Positions 38,736 to 50,297 of a DNA stretch of 64,000 nucleotides are shown piece by piece. The stretch spans positions 17,143,001 through 17,207,000 of the forward strand of contig NC_090784.1 in assembly GCF_040054535.1 (NCBI RefSeq), given 5' to 3'. A program made the translations under genes and the position numbers. The notes under the pieces are model-generated. The model was not told the origin of the DNA, did not search any database, and saw only the letters and a program-made list of their open reading frames with translations. This DNA comes from Antennarius striatus (lineage: Eukaryota; Chordata; Actinopteri; Lophiiformes; Antennariidae). How positions within the stretch are numbered: position 1 is the first letter of the stretch; each line of letters starts with the position of its first letter.

Positions 38736-38820
38736 TTTTTTGTTTTTTTTGGCAAAAACACTTTAATCACATTCAAACATTTTACATTTTTACATTAGAT
38801 GAAGCACTAAAGTGCTTCAG
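38736..38820 (-). repeat. Second copy of the same LINE 3' UTR
   Basis: About 85 bp nearly identical to 37631-37717 (shared core CAAAAACACTT.AATCACATTCAAACATTTTACA and AGTGCTTCA). It lies directly upstream of the LINE fragment in the same orientation and is again followed by GAAGAAG. This suggests two insertions of the same family into one simple-repeat target. Confidence 0.65.
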
Positions 38821-39090
38821 AAGAAGATGAAGAAAATGAGTTGTTTTCATTAAAAAACTGCCAATACAACTTCCTATTAAATTTTTTTCATCTTAAATCC
38901 CTTGAGTGTATTTATTTGTATGTGTTTTAACATTTTAACCTCGCTTTTTCATTTACATCTCATCCTCGTAACAGCTTTGCTCTTCCGGTGGCGTTGTCTC
39001 CCCCTAGTGTTTAAAATACGAACTGAAAGGGGCAAACAGTCTCACACGATTGCTTTTTGCGCGGCTCTTACCATGCTACGGTTTTACCGC

Positions 39091-39130
39091 TATGCATTGT
39101 GGGACACAGAGTAAGATGGTGACGTCCGTC
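39091..39130 (+). promoter_or_regulatory. MRPL51 core promoter elements
   Basis: GCATTGTGGGA (ZNF143/Staf-like on the other strand), AAGATGG (39113-39119, YY1-like) and TGACGTC (39120-39126, CRE-like) lie within 40 bp, about 300 bp before the start codon, in a CpG-richer stretch without a TATA box. This combination is typical of nuclear genes for mitochondrial ribosomal proteins. Confidence 0.5.
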
Positions 39131-39411
39131 GGGACCATGTTGAAGCCTCAATAACATCTAGTTTAAAGTGTTAATTATCCGCTCAGAGCTATAATTTACA
39201 CTTTGTTGGAAAGAATACGAAGGATTAATTTGGCACCTGGTCGCTTCCGGACGTGGAAACGGGTAACGTTCGTAGTAGCGCACTTGATGAAGCTCAAGCT
39301 AATGTGCTAGCTAGAAGAAGAGCTCGGGGTCAGCGGGACAATAGTGGAGAAGCTAATTAAGCTAACGCTGTTCTGATAGGAACTGACACCCCCCACGTGA
39401 AGTTGATAGGC

Positions 39412-40943
39412 ATGTCTATCCTGGGGGGGTTACTGAAAGCTGGAGCGTCCTTCTGTCACACTGCTGGGACTCTGCTCCACACCGTCAGGACCATTTCTAC
39501 TGGTGAGTTGTGTCACTAATTTCATGGTGTGGTATGTCTGTTAGCGCAGTATGTTTGTATTCTTTCGAAATTTAAGCACACAGCGGGTGTTAATAACAAG
39601 AACGGTGCGTCTAATGACCAGCATTCGGTCTGCGATGCTGACATGAGACCATCTACTTTCCACAGGTACATGTTGTCAGATGAGGAAGAATGTCGTTCCT
39701 GAGCTGAAGAAGGTGGACAGGTGGACTGAGAAGAGGAGCATGTTTGGGGTTTATGATAACATAGGCATTTTAGGTAAGTGTCCAACTACAGTTAATGCTT
39801 CTATTCCAAATTAATATTGTTTTTGGTTGACTTGCTTAGCATGTCATAAACCTTTATTCAAAATTGGGGTTTGCAGTATCTATATTTTTTTCACCTGATT
39901 AGTATCTTCTTCATATGGTTTATAAGAAAATTAATTATTTAACATTTATGGAATTTAAATAAAATGTAATGACGTGTAGGTAAGAAACAAAACAAATTAT
40001 TTAATTTTCCCATAGGTCTAATGAAAGTTATTTTCCCCCTACTGAGGTGAACTTAAGTGGAACAAGTACCATAAACTAGAAAATGCCCTCATCAGCGAAA
40101 ACATAATGTTTGGCTTTCAAGTCCACGCTGTCGCTTTATCCATGTGCCCCCGTTTTATGTCATGAACATGACAATAGCACGTTATTCTACGTATTGTTTT
40201 TTCTTGCCCTTGGTACTTACAGTAATTAATTTACCTGACGGAACCTCCCTAAGGGATCAATAAAGGCCTACTCTACTCTCTCTATTTGCAGTTCCCAAAC
40301 CATTGTTAAAAATCCATACTGCCACCTATTGGCAAAAGGTTTGTTGCTGCTGCATTTGATAAATCAGTGTGATTTGACTGAATTATCAGCTCTCAGAATT
40401 AGCTATGGTTTCATTATTAGCTGAACCAAAGCACACACACCATCTAGACTATGAAATGACTAGTATTTTTTCTCATGAATGACTTCACAGAAGATCAGTG
40501 TGTGTGCATGTAAACTTTGTGTGTTCTTAAAAGCTGCAGTAGGCCTTAAGACCATTTAAAGATAAACTTTACATACCAGAGTTTGAAGTGAATTAATGTA
40601 AATCCTGCTAAAAATAGTGGCACTGATGGTGCCAGGTGGAGATTTGATCTGTCACCAAATGGCCTTTCCCCTACTTCCTTGCTTTCTCAGTTTTTATGTC
40701 ACAAGTTCATTATGCACAAACTCATCTCCTCCCTTTATGTTTTCAGGGGACTTTAAAGTTCATCCCAAAGACCTTATTGTGGCTCCCGTCTGGCTAAAGG
40801 GCTTCAAAGGCAATGAACTGCAGCGTCTAATTAGAAAGAAGAAGATGGTCGGAGACAGAATGCTGACTCTGGAGAGACACAATTTGGAGAAGAGGATCCG
40901 CTTCCTGTACAGACGTTTCAACCGCACTGGCAAACACCGCTAG
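39412..40943 (+). CDS. mrpl51: Mitochondrial ribosomal protein L51 (mL51)
   Basis: Three exons in phase: 39412-39502, 39666-39773 and 40747-40943, giving 131 residues (human 128). The first exon is a mitochondrial targeting sequence ([20 protein letters not shown]). The conserved body reads [20 protein letters not shown], then [30 protein letters not shown] and [16 protein letters not shown], nearly identical to human MRPL51. It is a structural protein of the mitochondrial large subunit. AATAAA at 40949-40954, six bases after the stop, implies a very short 3' UTR. MRPL51 and VAMP1 are adjacent in the same orientation, as in mammals. Confidence 0.96.
40215..40275 (+). repeat. Short LINE 3' tail relic
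   Basis: CCTCCCTAAGGGATCAATAAAGG followed by CTAC/TCTAC units resembles the 3' terminus of L2/Rex1-type LINEs (consensus-like GGGATTAATAAAG plus simple repeat). Only the end survives, inside MRPL51 intron 2. Confidence 0.4.
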
Positions 40944-40959
40944 CACTGAATAAACCACA

Positions 40960-42700
40960 CTAGCATATGTGTAACCAGCTGAAAAAGACAGAGTAATTTC
41001 ATTCTATCAATGAACTGTATATTGCTCTTTTATTGAAGTACTTCTGTTTGATTTATGTTGTGCTCATTAACATACACAATATAAAACTTGAAAAATATGA
41101 TAAAAATGTATGCAAGTTGTATTTCTTTTAACTGACAAAAAAACCTTTCATTAACCAGGTAGCAACAGACTTTTGTCACCTTTAACCTGTAGGTGTAGTT
41201 GATGGTCTCTTTCCTGAGTATCCCAGTATGTAACAAGGTCTAACCCAGAGGTCAAAGGTCAGCAATGGAAATAAAATTAAAATATTGTTTTTGGACTCAG
41301 CAGAAGAAATGCTAATCCATATTTTCACTCAAGTTTAGATCGTATTGCAAATAGTTTTGACCATCAACCCAGTGAGGAGGGGTCTCTAGGAATCGTTTGG
41401 CCGTCTGTTGGTCATGTTTGGTTTCTGGAGCATAACTATCACTGCCTAATATTCTTTCACAAATAATAATACATCACTGTGATGTTGTATAAAAGCACTG
41501 CTAAATATGTTTAGTTACCCTTCAAATCAAATACAGTATGTTTAAATTTTTAATTCCCCAGCAAAGCCCCAAACAGAAAGGTAGCAGCAGCTGCACCTGC
41601 CTTGAAGGGGCTCCGGCTCTTTGAGTATTTGAAAACATTTGTTTTCAGAAGTTTCTACATGTAATACCATGGTGAACATCATAATGATATACAGTATAGT
41701 GCACCCTCAGTCTTTCCGGTCAATGCGTTGCAGGAACCACACACGATTGAGGAATCTGCAATAGAGATTGCGATCTATTGATCTTTTCACGGTAATTTAA
41801 ACATTTATTAAACCGATATTAAACCACCTTCTATCTGTATTACCTTTTCCCATACTCTTACCGACTGTTTAAAGCACTTCTGTGTCTCACGAACGTCCGA
41901 CACTGACGGAATGAGCGCACTTCCGGATCCTGTCAGCCAATAGAATGCGCATACGGTATCACGTGACTTCCGACCAAAAATCCGCGATGAGGTGAATTCG
42001 CAATCAGAATTGCGCACTGGATGTATAAAATATAATATAAAATGTTTTGGCTCAATAGCACACTGAATGTGGCAGGGTGTCAGGCAGCGGATCCTCCTCT
42101 TCATCTTCCATCCAGCCACATGGCGTTTTGTATGAACTACTTAGTCATACCAAACGGCAGTAGGGTTATACTGCCGGTTTATTTGGTGATTTAGATTAGG
42201 AAGGTTAGATCCTGTCATTTGTTTTTCTGTCAGGTTAATGATTATTCTTTCACAGATAGGATCGTTTTGTTTGTTATTTTGGCATTAGTCCAACCTGAAA
42301 TGAGCTCAACATATTGTTTGATTTTCCTTACATACTTCAACAATTCTTCCTGGTGGTTTCTTGGGACTTAGGGAAGATTTATCCAATGATGAGTATTAAA
42401 AAGTTATTTTATATTCAACATCACCACTTTTAGGTTATTTTTTACTCAAAATCGCTGAATTTTCACATTTACCGCTGAAATACTGAGAAGAGACCTGCGG
42501 TGAGGCACCGGCCAGCCAAGACTTACCACGGATTGATCAATGGGTCGGTTAGCTGTGCTGGTATGCTATACAGTGAGACCGTAATGCTGTCTCTCTATAT
42601 GTCGCTATTAAAATGTTCAAACACGTTTGCTCTATGAACTAAATTTCCATAATTTAGCGAACGTATTAGTGTCACTGGGGAAAAAAACAAGGTCTATCTT
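40960..42700. other. MRPL51-VAMP1 intergenic region
   Basis: No supported gene. The part 41690-42030 has CpG-containing sequence with TCCGCGATGAGGTGAATTCGC-like phrases recalling decayed Tigger-type MITEs (GTGCACCCTCAGTC at the left), but I could not pair the ends. Confidence 0.35.
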
Positions 42701-42722
42701 GTGAGATAAAGTCGGGTTTGCA

Positions 42723-42730
42723 TGACGTCA
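42723..42730. promoter_or_regulatory. Perfect CRE palindrome
   Basis: TGACGTCA in a GC-rich stretch (42720-42860), with a second GACGTCA about 80 bp downstream. About 2 kb before the VAMP1 start exon. It may belong to a distal promoter or to the mobile-element relic that follows. Confidence 0.4.
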
Positions 42731-42960
42731 TCACAGCAGCACCACCGGCTTCATTCATGGGAACGCCCACCGAGCCCGGGGCGTGTCTCGGAGCGCCGGA
42801 ACAAGTCAGACGTCACTACTAGGAAGCTGAGCTGTCCGTCTGGCAGACCCTCATCGTGGCCCGAGCGGCAGTCAGGCTGCAACAAACATGACCATTGATC
42901 AATGAATCTGTCGGTGAATCAAATTGGTTAATCAAACGGTTAATCAATCGGTTAATCAAT

Positions 42961-43430
42961 CGATGTCGCTCGCGAAAGTAACAGCCGTTCACTTTGAAGT
43001 GAACGACAGGAAATCGGCTCCTCTGTGCCTCGGTGTCTGCGCTTAGTGCGCTCACTGCGCTGAGCAGAGGACGGAGGGGCAGTTCTTACAGTTTAGTTTT
43101 AGTTTATTTATTGTTGAACCGATGAGTAAATATTTTTAATTTATATTTTTTTGTGTTGCGTGTTTTTAAGGGATTCTGTGTTGCTTGACTTTAACTTTTG
43201 GGAAATACTGATCATTTCCAATAAAAGGATGAACAAGTCAATCAAATAATAATTATTACAATAATGAGAATTAATGGTTGGGGACCGCTGATCTAGGGGT
43301 AACGTGTAGTGATGTCGGTCGCGAAAGTAACGGCTCTGAGAGAAGAGTAAATATTTTTAATTAATATTATGTTGTGTTGCGTGTTTTTAAGGGATTGTGT
43401 GTTGCTTGACTTTAACTATGTATGTTTGTA
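42961..43430. repeat. Imperfect local duplication with a hAT-like terminus
   Basis: GATGTCG(C/G)TCGCGAAAGTAAC occurs at 42962 and 43311. AGTAAATATTTTTAATT...TTGTGTTGCGTGTTTTTAAGGGATT occurs at 43126 and 43347. In the right copy the two parts are almost contiguous; in the left they are separated by about 140 bp, which includes the near-palindrome GTTCACTTTGAAGTGAAC (42987-43004). GGTTGGGGACCGCTG at 43276-43290 resembles a hAT terminal repeat. Confidence 0.5.
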
Positions 43431-43909
43431 AATCTAATTATGAGATCAGTGCCTCACCAGTCATGAACCTCACCGCACGTCACTGCCGTCTCTTAACTGA
43501 TGATTCAGTTAATCCCATAGATTAATAGATTAATGGATTAATCCCATTGACATACATTAATCCCATAGACCTTTGAAGAGACCAGCGAAGTTCATTCTCA
43601 CGATATTCACACCCCTGATGTCTTGGATATTGTCATGTCTTCTCCCAGATTGTGGCCACAAATAGAGACTGCTTTATAGTGAAAACAAGATATATTTTAC
43701 ATTTTAATACCTCACATTAAAATTCAAGAATCAAACACAGAACTTAATGTATTTTGTCTGTACACGTTTGGCCTTATGGTCTCTTATATTTTATATCCAT
43801 GAAAAGTAAATGTTATTATTTGGCATTTTTCCCATTGACTTTTTACCTATTTTAATAACTCTATTATAACTATCTGAAACAATTACAAAGCTCAGAATTA
43901 AAAACAGGG

Positions 43910-44746
43910 CAGCAGGAGGAGCAGATAAATGGGAGAATCCCAGGCCGGGAAGGAAACAGTCGAGTCAACACTCCCCTGTACCGCAGTGTCGTCCCAGCCA
44001 GCACCGAGAGCTGCAGTACTGCAAAGTGTGAACGGGTGGGGAGAGAGAGAGAGAGGAGGGGAGGGGGTACCGCACTGTCGTTACGAGTCCAAGTGGAGAA
44101 AGCAGGAGCAGAGACGCATTATTGCAGCATCCTGTGTCGGTGCACTTAAAAGCGAAATTACCTCCAAAAGACGCACACAGAACAGGCGACAGATTTTGCG
44201 TGATCGACAGCTGGGTTTTCACGACTGGACTGGACTTTTTGCCCCCCTCCCTTCATTTTGAAGATGCACGCAAATCCTAGGAGCATTTAGAAGAAGCGAA
44301 GCAACCAGCCAATCACGTGTCCGCATTGAGGAGCTGTTCTTGGAGGACTCGCATCACTTGGAGCAGCTGGAAGCAGCCCTGCGAGTAACCATACCTGGAT
44401 TTGACTTGAATGGATTACAAATAAGAAGTACGTCTATACCTCGTCCAGGCATCCGGTGAAATGTCACCATTTAACGTCTGACTGTATTGCGGTACTTTGT
44501 TGACGAGTTGCGGTATAAATGCACCGCTAGAGGATCGGCTCCACTGCGCCAAGAGCCTCCACCTCTGTTCACACTTGGCGCGTCACTTTTCTAATTGGGA
44601 ATAAGAAGAAATGATCATTTACCCCATTTTCCTATCTCTTTCCTAGGTTTTTTTTGTACTTCGGACTCCCCCCTCCTGCCTCGCTGCCCGTCGCCCTCCC
44701 CCTCCCCAACGCAACCCGTGAGTCAATTCAAACAGCTGCATAGAAG
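43910..44746 (+). promoter_or_regulatory. VAMP1 promoter and 5' UTR region
   Basis: GC content rises, with a purine-rich GAGAGAGAGAGAGGAGGGGAGGGGG tract near 44041-44067, CpGs and pyrimidine-rich CCCCTCCCCAAC near 44690-44710. No reading frame here continues into VAMP1, so the transcript leader probably covers much of it. The exact start site cannot be read. Confidence 0.45.
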
Positions 44747-47050
44747 ATGTGAGTATTAATGCGGTTTTTCTGATGTGCTCTTTACACTTCAACAAAATTA
44801 AAAATATCTCTCAGTTATATCCGGATAACTAGACATCCCAGTCGGATAAATTCCACTCATATTTATTGTAAATTAATTGATTTCTTTCAGTTTGATGGAT
44901 TTTGCTGACGCAAGTAAAAAATTCTATCACAGCATCAGTAAATTATGCAGGGTCTGACTGCTGCCACTCCATAGCGTAGGGTGGTTGTGAGCTTTTTAGC
45001 TACTGTTACATCACGGCAAAATGATTTATGACTTCATGAGGTCGTGAAATTATCTGTCCTGCTGCAGTGACTGTGATTTATTCTGTTTCTTGGGCTGAGG
45101 AGGCACTTTGCTCTGTTGGAATTCTTTACCATTGCCTCTGGCTTTGACTGGAATAACCCTTTCCCCTTCCGTTATGATTATCTTTTTTACAACAAAATCT
45201 CCTGCTTCTATTATTGTCAGGCTATTCTTGGATGGAGGTGTCCAGCTTTACATCTGTGGCCTATATTTTCTGTCTTCTCTCCGCTTGTTTGTGATCCAAC
45301 CCTCATTGTTCACTCAGTAGACATTTTCTACTCTTCCTTTCTCCCCTCATTCATTCATCTCTCTTCAACTTCATGCTTCCCTGAATAACATGCAGTTATT
45401 TTCTACAGCACATTCCTCATCTAAACTTCTCCTGACTCTGAGATTTTTATTAGTGAAGCGCAGAATATATATTGTATACCATAATCCTTCACTTTGACCT
45501 CAATTACTTAAACTCCTACTCGTGCTTGTCAGGTCTGCCCCAGATGCTGCCCCAGCTGGAGCCCCTGGTGCTCCAGGCGCTCCTGGTGCAGATGGAGCCC
45601 CCGCTGGGCCGCCCAATACCACCAGCAATCGTAGGCTACAGCAGACACAGGCCCAAGTGGAGGAGGTGAGCTGGACCTGGAGGCCAGAGGAGTATGATGT
45701 TCCAGAAAGCATCTGGGGAACATTTCTATTTATCATGAATTATCTTGTGTTTCTTGAAAGGCATTGTGGTTATACTTAAGCAGAGACCAGTATGTAAAAT
45801 GCTCTACTGTTGCTCTTTTGTTCTCTGGAAAGGTTTTGTCTTACGAACATGCTCTGCTGCTTTACATAACTCATGAATGATTTGTAATTTCAAGAAAGAA
45901 AAACCCTTTTCTCTGTGTTGTTTTTCTTAAGTCATACTTAATATCCTTTATGTTTCTCCTCCGTACAAATGCCAAATGCTGTCTCATTCCCACTCGGGTT
46001 GGCTAGGTGGTGGATATCATGCGGGTAAATGTGGACAAGGTTTTGGAAAGGGACCAGAAGCTTTCAGAGCTGGATGACAGAGCGGACGCTCTCCAAGCTG
46101 GAGCCTCCCAGTTTGAAAGCTGTGCAGCCAAGCTAAAGAACAAGTACTGGTGGAAGAACTGCAAGGTGAGCACATCGGTCTGGGCCCATTAGACACATTA
46201 GCAACTGAAAGAAATTCACTATATGGTCTAAGCCCATTAATGTGGAGCCGTAGCTACATGGCGTTTAAATATGAATCAGCTGTTTGTTTTCCAAGCGTCA
46301 AACAACTGTTCATGCTGAGATGTGAACACATTGTTCTGTGGATGCCATCTTTGATCCGATGGGATTCCCAAAGCAAGATCTGCTGCAGAAGACAGCAGAT
46401 GCTTTGGGAATACAAGGTCTGCTATTGTTTTCACAACAGACACAGAAATACTTGAGTCTCGTTAAATGTCATTCAGATGAGTTCTTTTTTTTTTTTACCT
46501 TTCAAAGGTATTCAAAGTGTGTTTTTTATTTAATCAATTTCTAATGTATTATTTTAACCCTCAGATGATGATCATGATGGGCATCATTGGAGTCATTGTG
46601 GTTGGGATAATATTCTGTGAGTAGAATCTTGCTTCGTAGTAGACATAGGTTTAATCATGAATGATCTTGAAATGGGGAAAATAATCCTAAAGGTAGTTTG
46701 TTCATGTAGGTCTGTCTGTAATACTGGTGGATTAGTGCTGTTCTTTTGTGTTGATGTGTTGTTTTGCTTACAACAAAAAACAAACATGTAGACACTAGAT
46801 ATCTCTCTTAAACAGTTTGCTCTTCGTTAGATTGATGTACTGCCACATCCATTAGACTAATGATGTCCTCTGCCTCTCCTCTGAATTCACAGTGTACTTC
46901 TTCTACTGAGCTCATCCCATCAGTACAGATGGAAATGGACTTGAGAATGATATGAGAGGGAAGAGAAGAAAAAAAAAACCCGGTTCCCCCTTTGACCTGT
47001 TGTTTCCTTCTTCTCTTCACACAGTCTTCTATCGATCCATCTTGCACTAA
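44747..47050 (+). CDS. vamp1: VAMP1 (synaptobrevin 1), v-SNARE
   Basis: Exons: 44747-44748, 45533-45665, 46007-46165, 46565-46616, then either 46893-46909 or 47025-47050. The start codon is split: AT ends exon 1 and G opens exon 2, giving [10 protein letters not shown]. An Ala/Gly/Pro-rich N-terminus ([17 protein letters not shown]) precedes the invariant core [17 protein letters not shown] and [20 protein letters not shown], a single R-SNARE helix with the zero-layer Arg, then WWKNCK and a C-terminal membrane anchor [17 protein letters not shown]. The first last-exon gives 120 residues ending LYFFY; the second gives 123 ending FFYRSILH. VAMP1 drives synaptic and secretory vesicle fusion with syntaxin and SNAP25. 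VAMP2 is excluded less by sequence than by position beside MRPL51 and TAPBPL, as in mammals. Confidence 0.95.
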
Positions 47051-48700
47051 TACATGACAGTATTGTTCCTCGACATCACGGATCTCTTTCCCTCCATTCT
47101 TGTTGCTTTCCTTCAAGGTTTTTCCATCACTCTCTCCTGCCTATGCACCTTTTGTACAGTATTATTGAAGGACGCAGTGGGCAGAGTGAAAGACGAAGAA
47201 AGAAAAGGAGGGAGGGAGAGGATTCTTGTGACTGAAGGAACGTGTGTGGGGGGGGTAAAAATGTATGGATGGTGAATGTATGCAGAGGTTATTGAAAGAT
47301 AGCTTGCAGTCCTTTCTACCCAATATGCCAAGTTTGCCCTGTAATCTTTTTTTTGAAGTCCTACATTTGTAAATTGATATGACATGCCCAACTAAAACAC
47401 TCCTCCTACCCCAGTGGTAAATACTATTTCTGCTTATAAACCCAAGGCCATGTTAGATTAAGCGTATGAACACTTCTGTTGCTTGAGAGTGTCTATTTGT
47501 AATCCAAACCTTAGAAGCGAAAAGATTATTTTTCCAATATGTTTAGCTGCAAGACTTTCATTATTTTTACAGTTTCGCTGTGTTTATGACACAAGAGAAA
47601 TAACTGCATGAAGAAAAGGATTGTGTGACAGTATAAGGAAAGGAAGAAATAACAGGTAGCAGGAGTTTTGCAGCATTTCTTTCATGTTTTAATATAACAA
47701 ATATAATTCTGAATTAATAAGCAGTAACTGATAAAATACTTGTATGATTACGATCTGATGGTTCTTGGCACTGCAATGCACTGAAAGAAATACAGACAAG
47801 CAGTCATGAACAGACAATCTATTGTACACATGAGGTGACTGCTCTGACCCAGAGGAACATCTCTTAACACAGCCATAGACAGTCCAATGTGTAGCGTCAA
47901 ATTTTGAACGGGTACAAATGCCAACCTGCTTAGGGAGTTGTTTTTAAGTTGATTGATTTTTCAACTGCAGGAAAATGGAGCAAAGACATGTAGAACTTTC
48001 TATCGTGTACCCCTCCACCCAACCAACATACACACACACATCGAAACAAACTCACCCGCAGCGTGGCAACAGCCAAAATGAGGACTTTGTTTCTAACTTG
48101 CATGGCCAACAGTGTTTAAAACTTTTGCTTGTTTGCGTGACTTGTGTGTGTGCCATTTCTAAATCCGACTGCCGATTTTACATTGTTTTGTTAGGTTTAA
48201 AAATCCTTCGTCAAATGTTTTGATCTGATAGCTGTTGCTTATGCAATGATTGCTTTTAAGATAAAAAAAATGATTGAAACATCAACTGCTACTATAGTAA
48301 ACTGTTAAAAACACATAGTATTATATGCATAGAACAAGAAGTCTGCACAGTGTCAGATTATCCCCCTGAATATGTCTTTATGAATTCTTTGAGCATTTGT
48401 GGGGGGGTTTGTTGGTTATAAAAGAAAAGCTAAATTTTCTTTTCTTTAGACCGATTTTGATTTGATAGAATTACAAAAATGTGAACGTTATGTGCAAAAT
48501 ACATTTATGCATAATTGTAGTATTTAGCCATGATTACCTTGTAATACTGTAAAACAGTTTTATTGGGTAATTACCATGTAAAATATGAAAATATGTTTTG
48601 TGATTTCCAACATTAAAATGCAGTAAGAGATGAAACTGGGTTTGCAAAATCAAATGCATGCTTATCACTTTTGCTGATGCCAATAAATAAACGATCAACA
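47051..48700 (+). other. VAMP1 3' UTR candidate
   Basis: Non-coding, AT-rich, with an AATAAATAAA cluster near 48681-48692 that could end a long 3' UTR typical of neuronal transcripts. No independent gene is supported. Confidence 0.4.
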
Positions 48701-49921
48701 GAAGTGACTGCTGACATGTAGTATGTTCTTTTTGCATACTGAATTTCATTTTAACAAATGTTTTTCTGCAATTTGGTCCACTCCAAGTGACGCCAGCTTT
48801 CATTTAGCTATACACCAACTATGTCAGGTCCACTGAAGTTTCGCTTAGTGATTCATGATGAAATTAAAGAAATATACTGTTAGTAATTTTAAGTACCCTG
48901 AACATGTTGCTGGTCCACAAGATATTAAATCATGATGAAAGTTATAAAACTCATGCACAAAAGCAAGCAGAAGCAACACATAAAATACGTTATTCTTCAA
49001 AACAACAGATTGGAACAGTAAATACACTTTAGTAATAACATTTCTCTTGTCTGCAACTCTCCAACGAATGGTTTCAGCTTGACATTTTTGGAATATTCCA
49101 AAACCTTTAGCCCTCGTCTTGAAGCTAACAGAAAAGTCTGAATGCACGGCAAAGGCTTGTTATGACTTTAATTTTTTTTAAACACCCGGAATAAGTAAAT
49201 AATTATTTTCACAATTCACATCAACAGAACAAATTCAGAAACAGAAATATTAAAAAGTAGAAAATTTAACAAGTCATGGATAACTGTAACACAGTTTTAT
49301 TCTGCATATTAATCTAAGAAGTCCTCAGCTGCCCGCCTAAATTCGAGGACATCGTCAAAATTTCTGTCTGTTAAAAGACAATTTTTCCTCACCACAGATA
49401 TCTACAACAATGCTAGACAATGTTGCACTGAGTACAGTAAAGTGCAGTTACTGTAATATTTTCATAAGTCTTACCCATCTTCTTTGCACGTGTTTTTAAG
49501 TCCTAACAACAATTTTACCATAATTTAGACAATTTAACAACTTGCACTAATATTTTTAAGTCAAACAAGTAAAGGACAATCTGACCAGCAAACTGTTGAG
49601 TCCAGCTGCCTTGAATTTAAGATCATAGACTGTATTACTCCCACTTTCGTAAATTCCGATGTTTCCCAGGTCTCCCTGGTGCAGGATTATGTCAGAAGGA
49701 GTTACTGGATGATCGACGAATCCAGATCAAGCCAACTTCCTCTTTTGTTCCTTCACCTGTTATATTTCATGTAAGGCTGCAGAAAATATTTATACATAAC
49801 ACTTAAATACACCCCATCACACGCATACGCACACACACATACACACACATAGACTCCAAACTTTCTGCTCAGATTAAATGTCTTACAGAAACAGACCCAA
49901 AAAAACCCAATAAAACTTTTT

Positions 49922-50085
49922 CATTCATTCATTGTCATGTACCACCGCTGTATCCGCCGTAGCGGGTCACGGGGAGCTGGAGCCTATCCCAGCTGGCATA
50001 GGGCGTGAGGCGGGGGACACTCCGGGCATGACTGCCAGTGCAACGCAGGGAGAAAGACATACAAACATGCACACACACCCAATAA
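49922..50085 (-). mobile_element. tRNA-derived SINE, 3' half
   Basis: GTAGCGGGTCACGGGGAGCTGGAGCCTATCCCAGCTGG...GTGAGGCGGGGGACACTC is the internal body of the common teleost SINE, here inverted relative to the plus strand, with a CATTC-rich tail at the left. The tRNA-like head is missing. Confidence 0.6.
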
Positions 50086-50297
50086 AACTTAACCTTCAAA
50101 ATTTAAATAGAGCAGTTTTTTTCCCCTCAAAGTTATATTTTTCAATTGAATAGAAAGCAAGATGACTTACAGCAATAAGATTGTCTAGTAAATCAGTAGT
50201 ACATACACATCACAAATAACAAAATGAAGTTCTCCTGAATTTGAAAATAATTCAAACTTGTAGTTTTGACTCTAGGTGAGGTGAATTTCCTTCTAAT

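Noticed and set aside
41690-42030. Tigger-type MITE
   Set aside because: Phrases recall such elements, but I could not find matching inverted ends or a TA duplication.
44000-44025. RE1/REST-like site (CCAGCACCGAGAGCTGC) upstream of VAMP1
   Set aside because: Only the left half-site fits; the right half and the spacing do not match the consensus.
45108-45388. Open frames in the first VAMP1 intron
   Set aside because: They precede the VAMP1 coding exon with no phase-compatible splice and read as low-information intron sequence.
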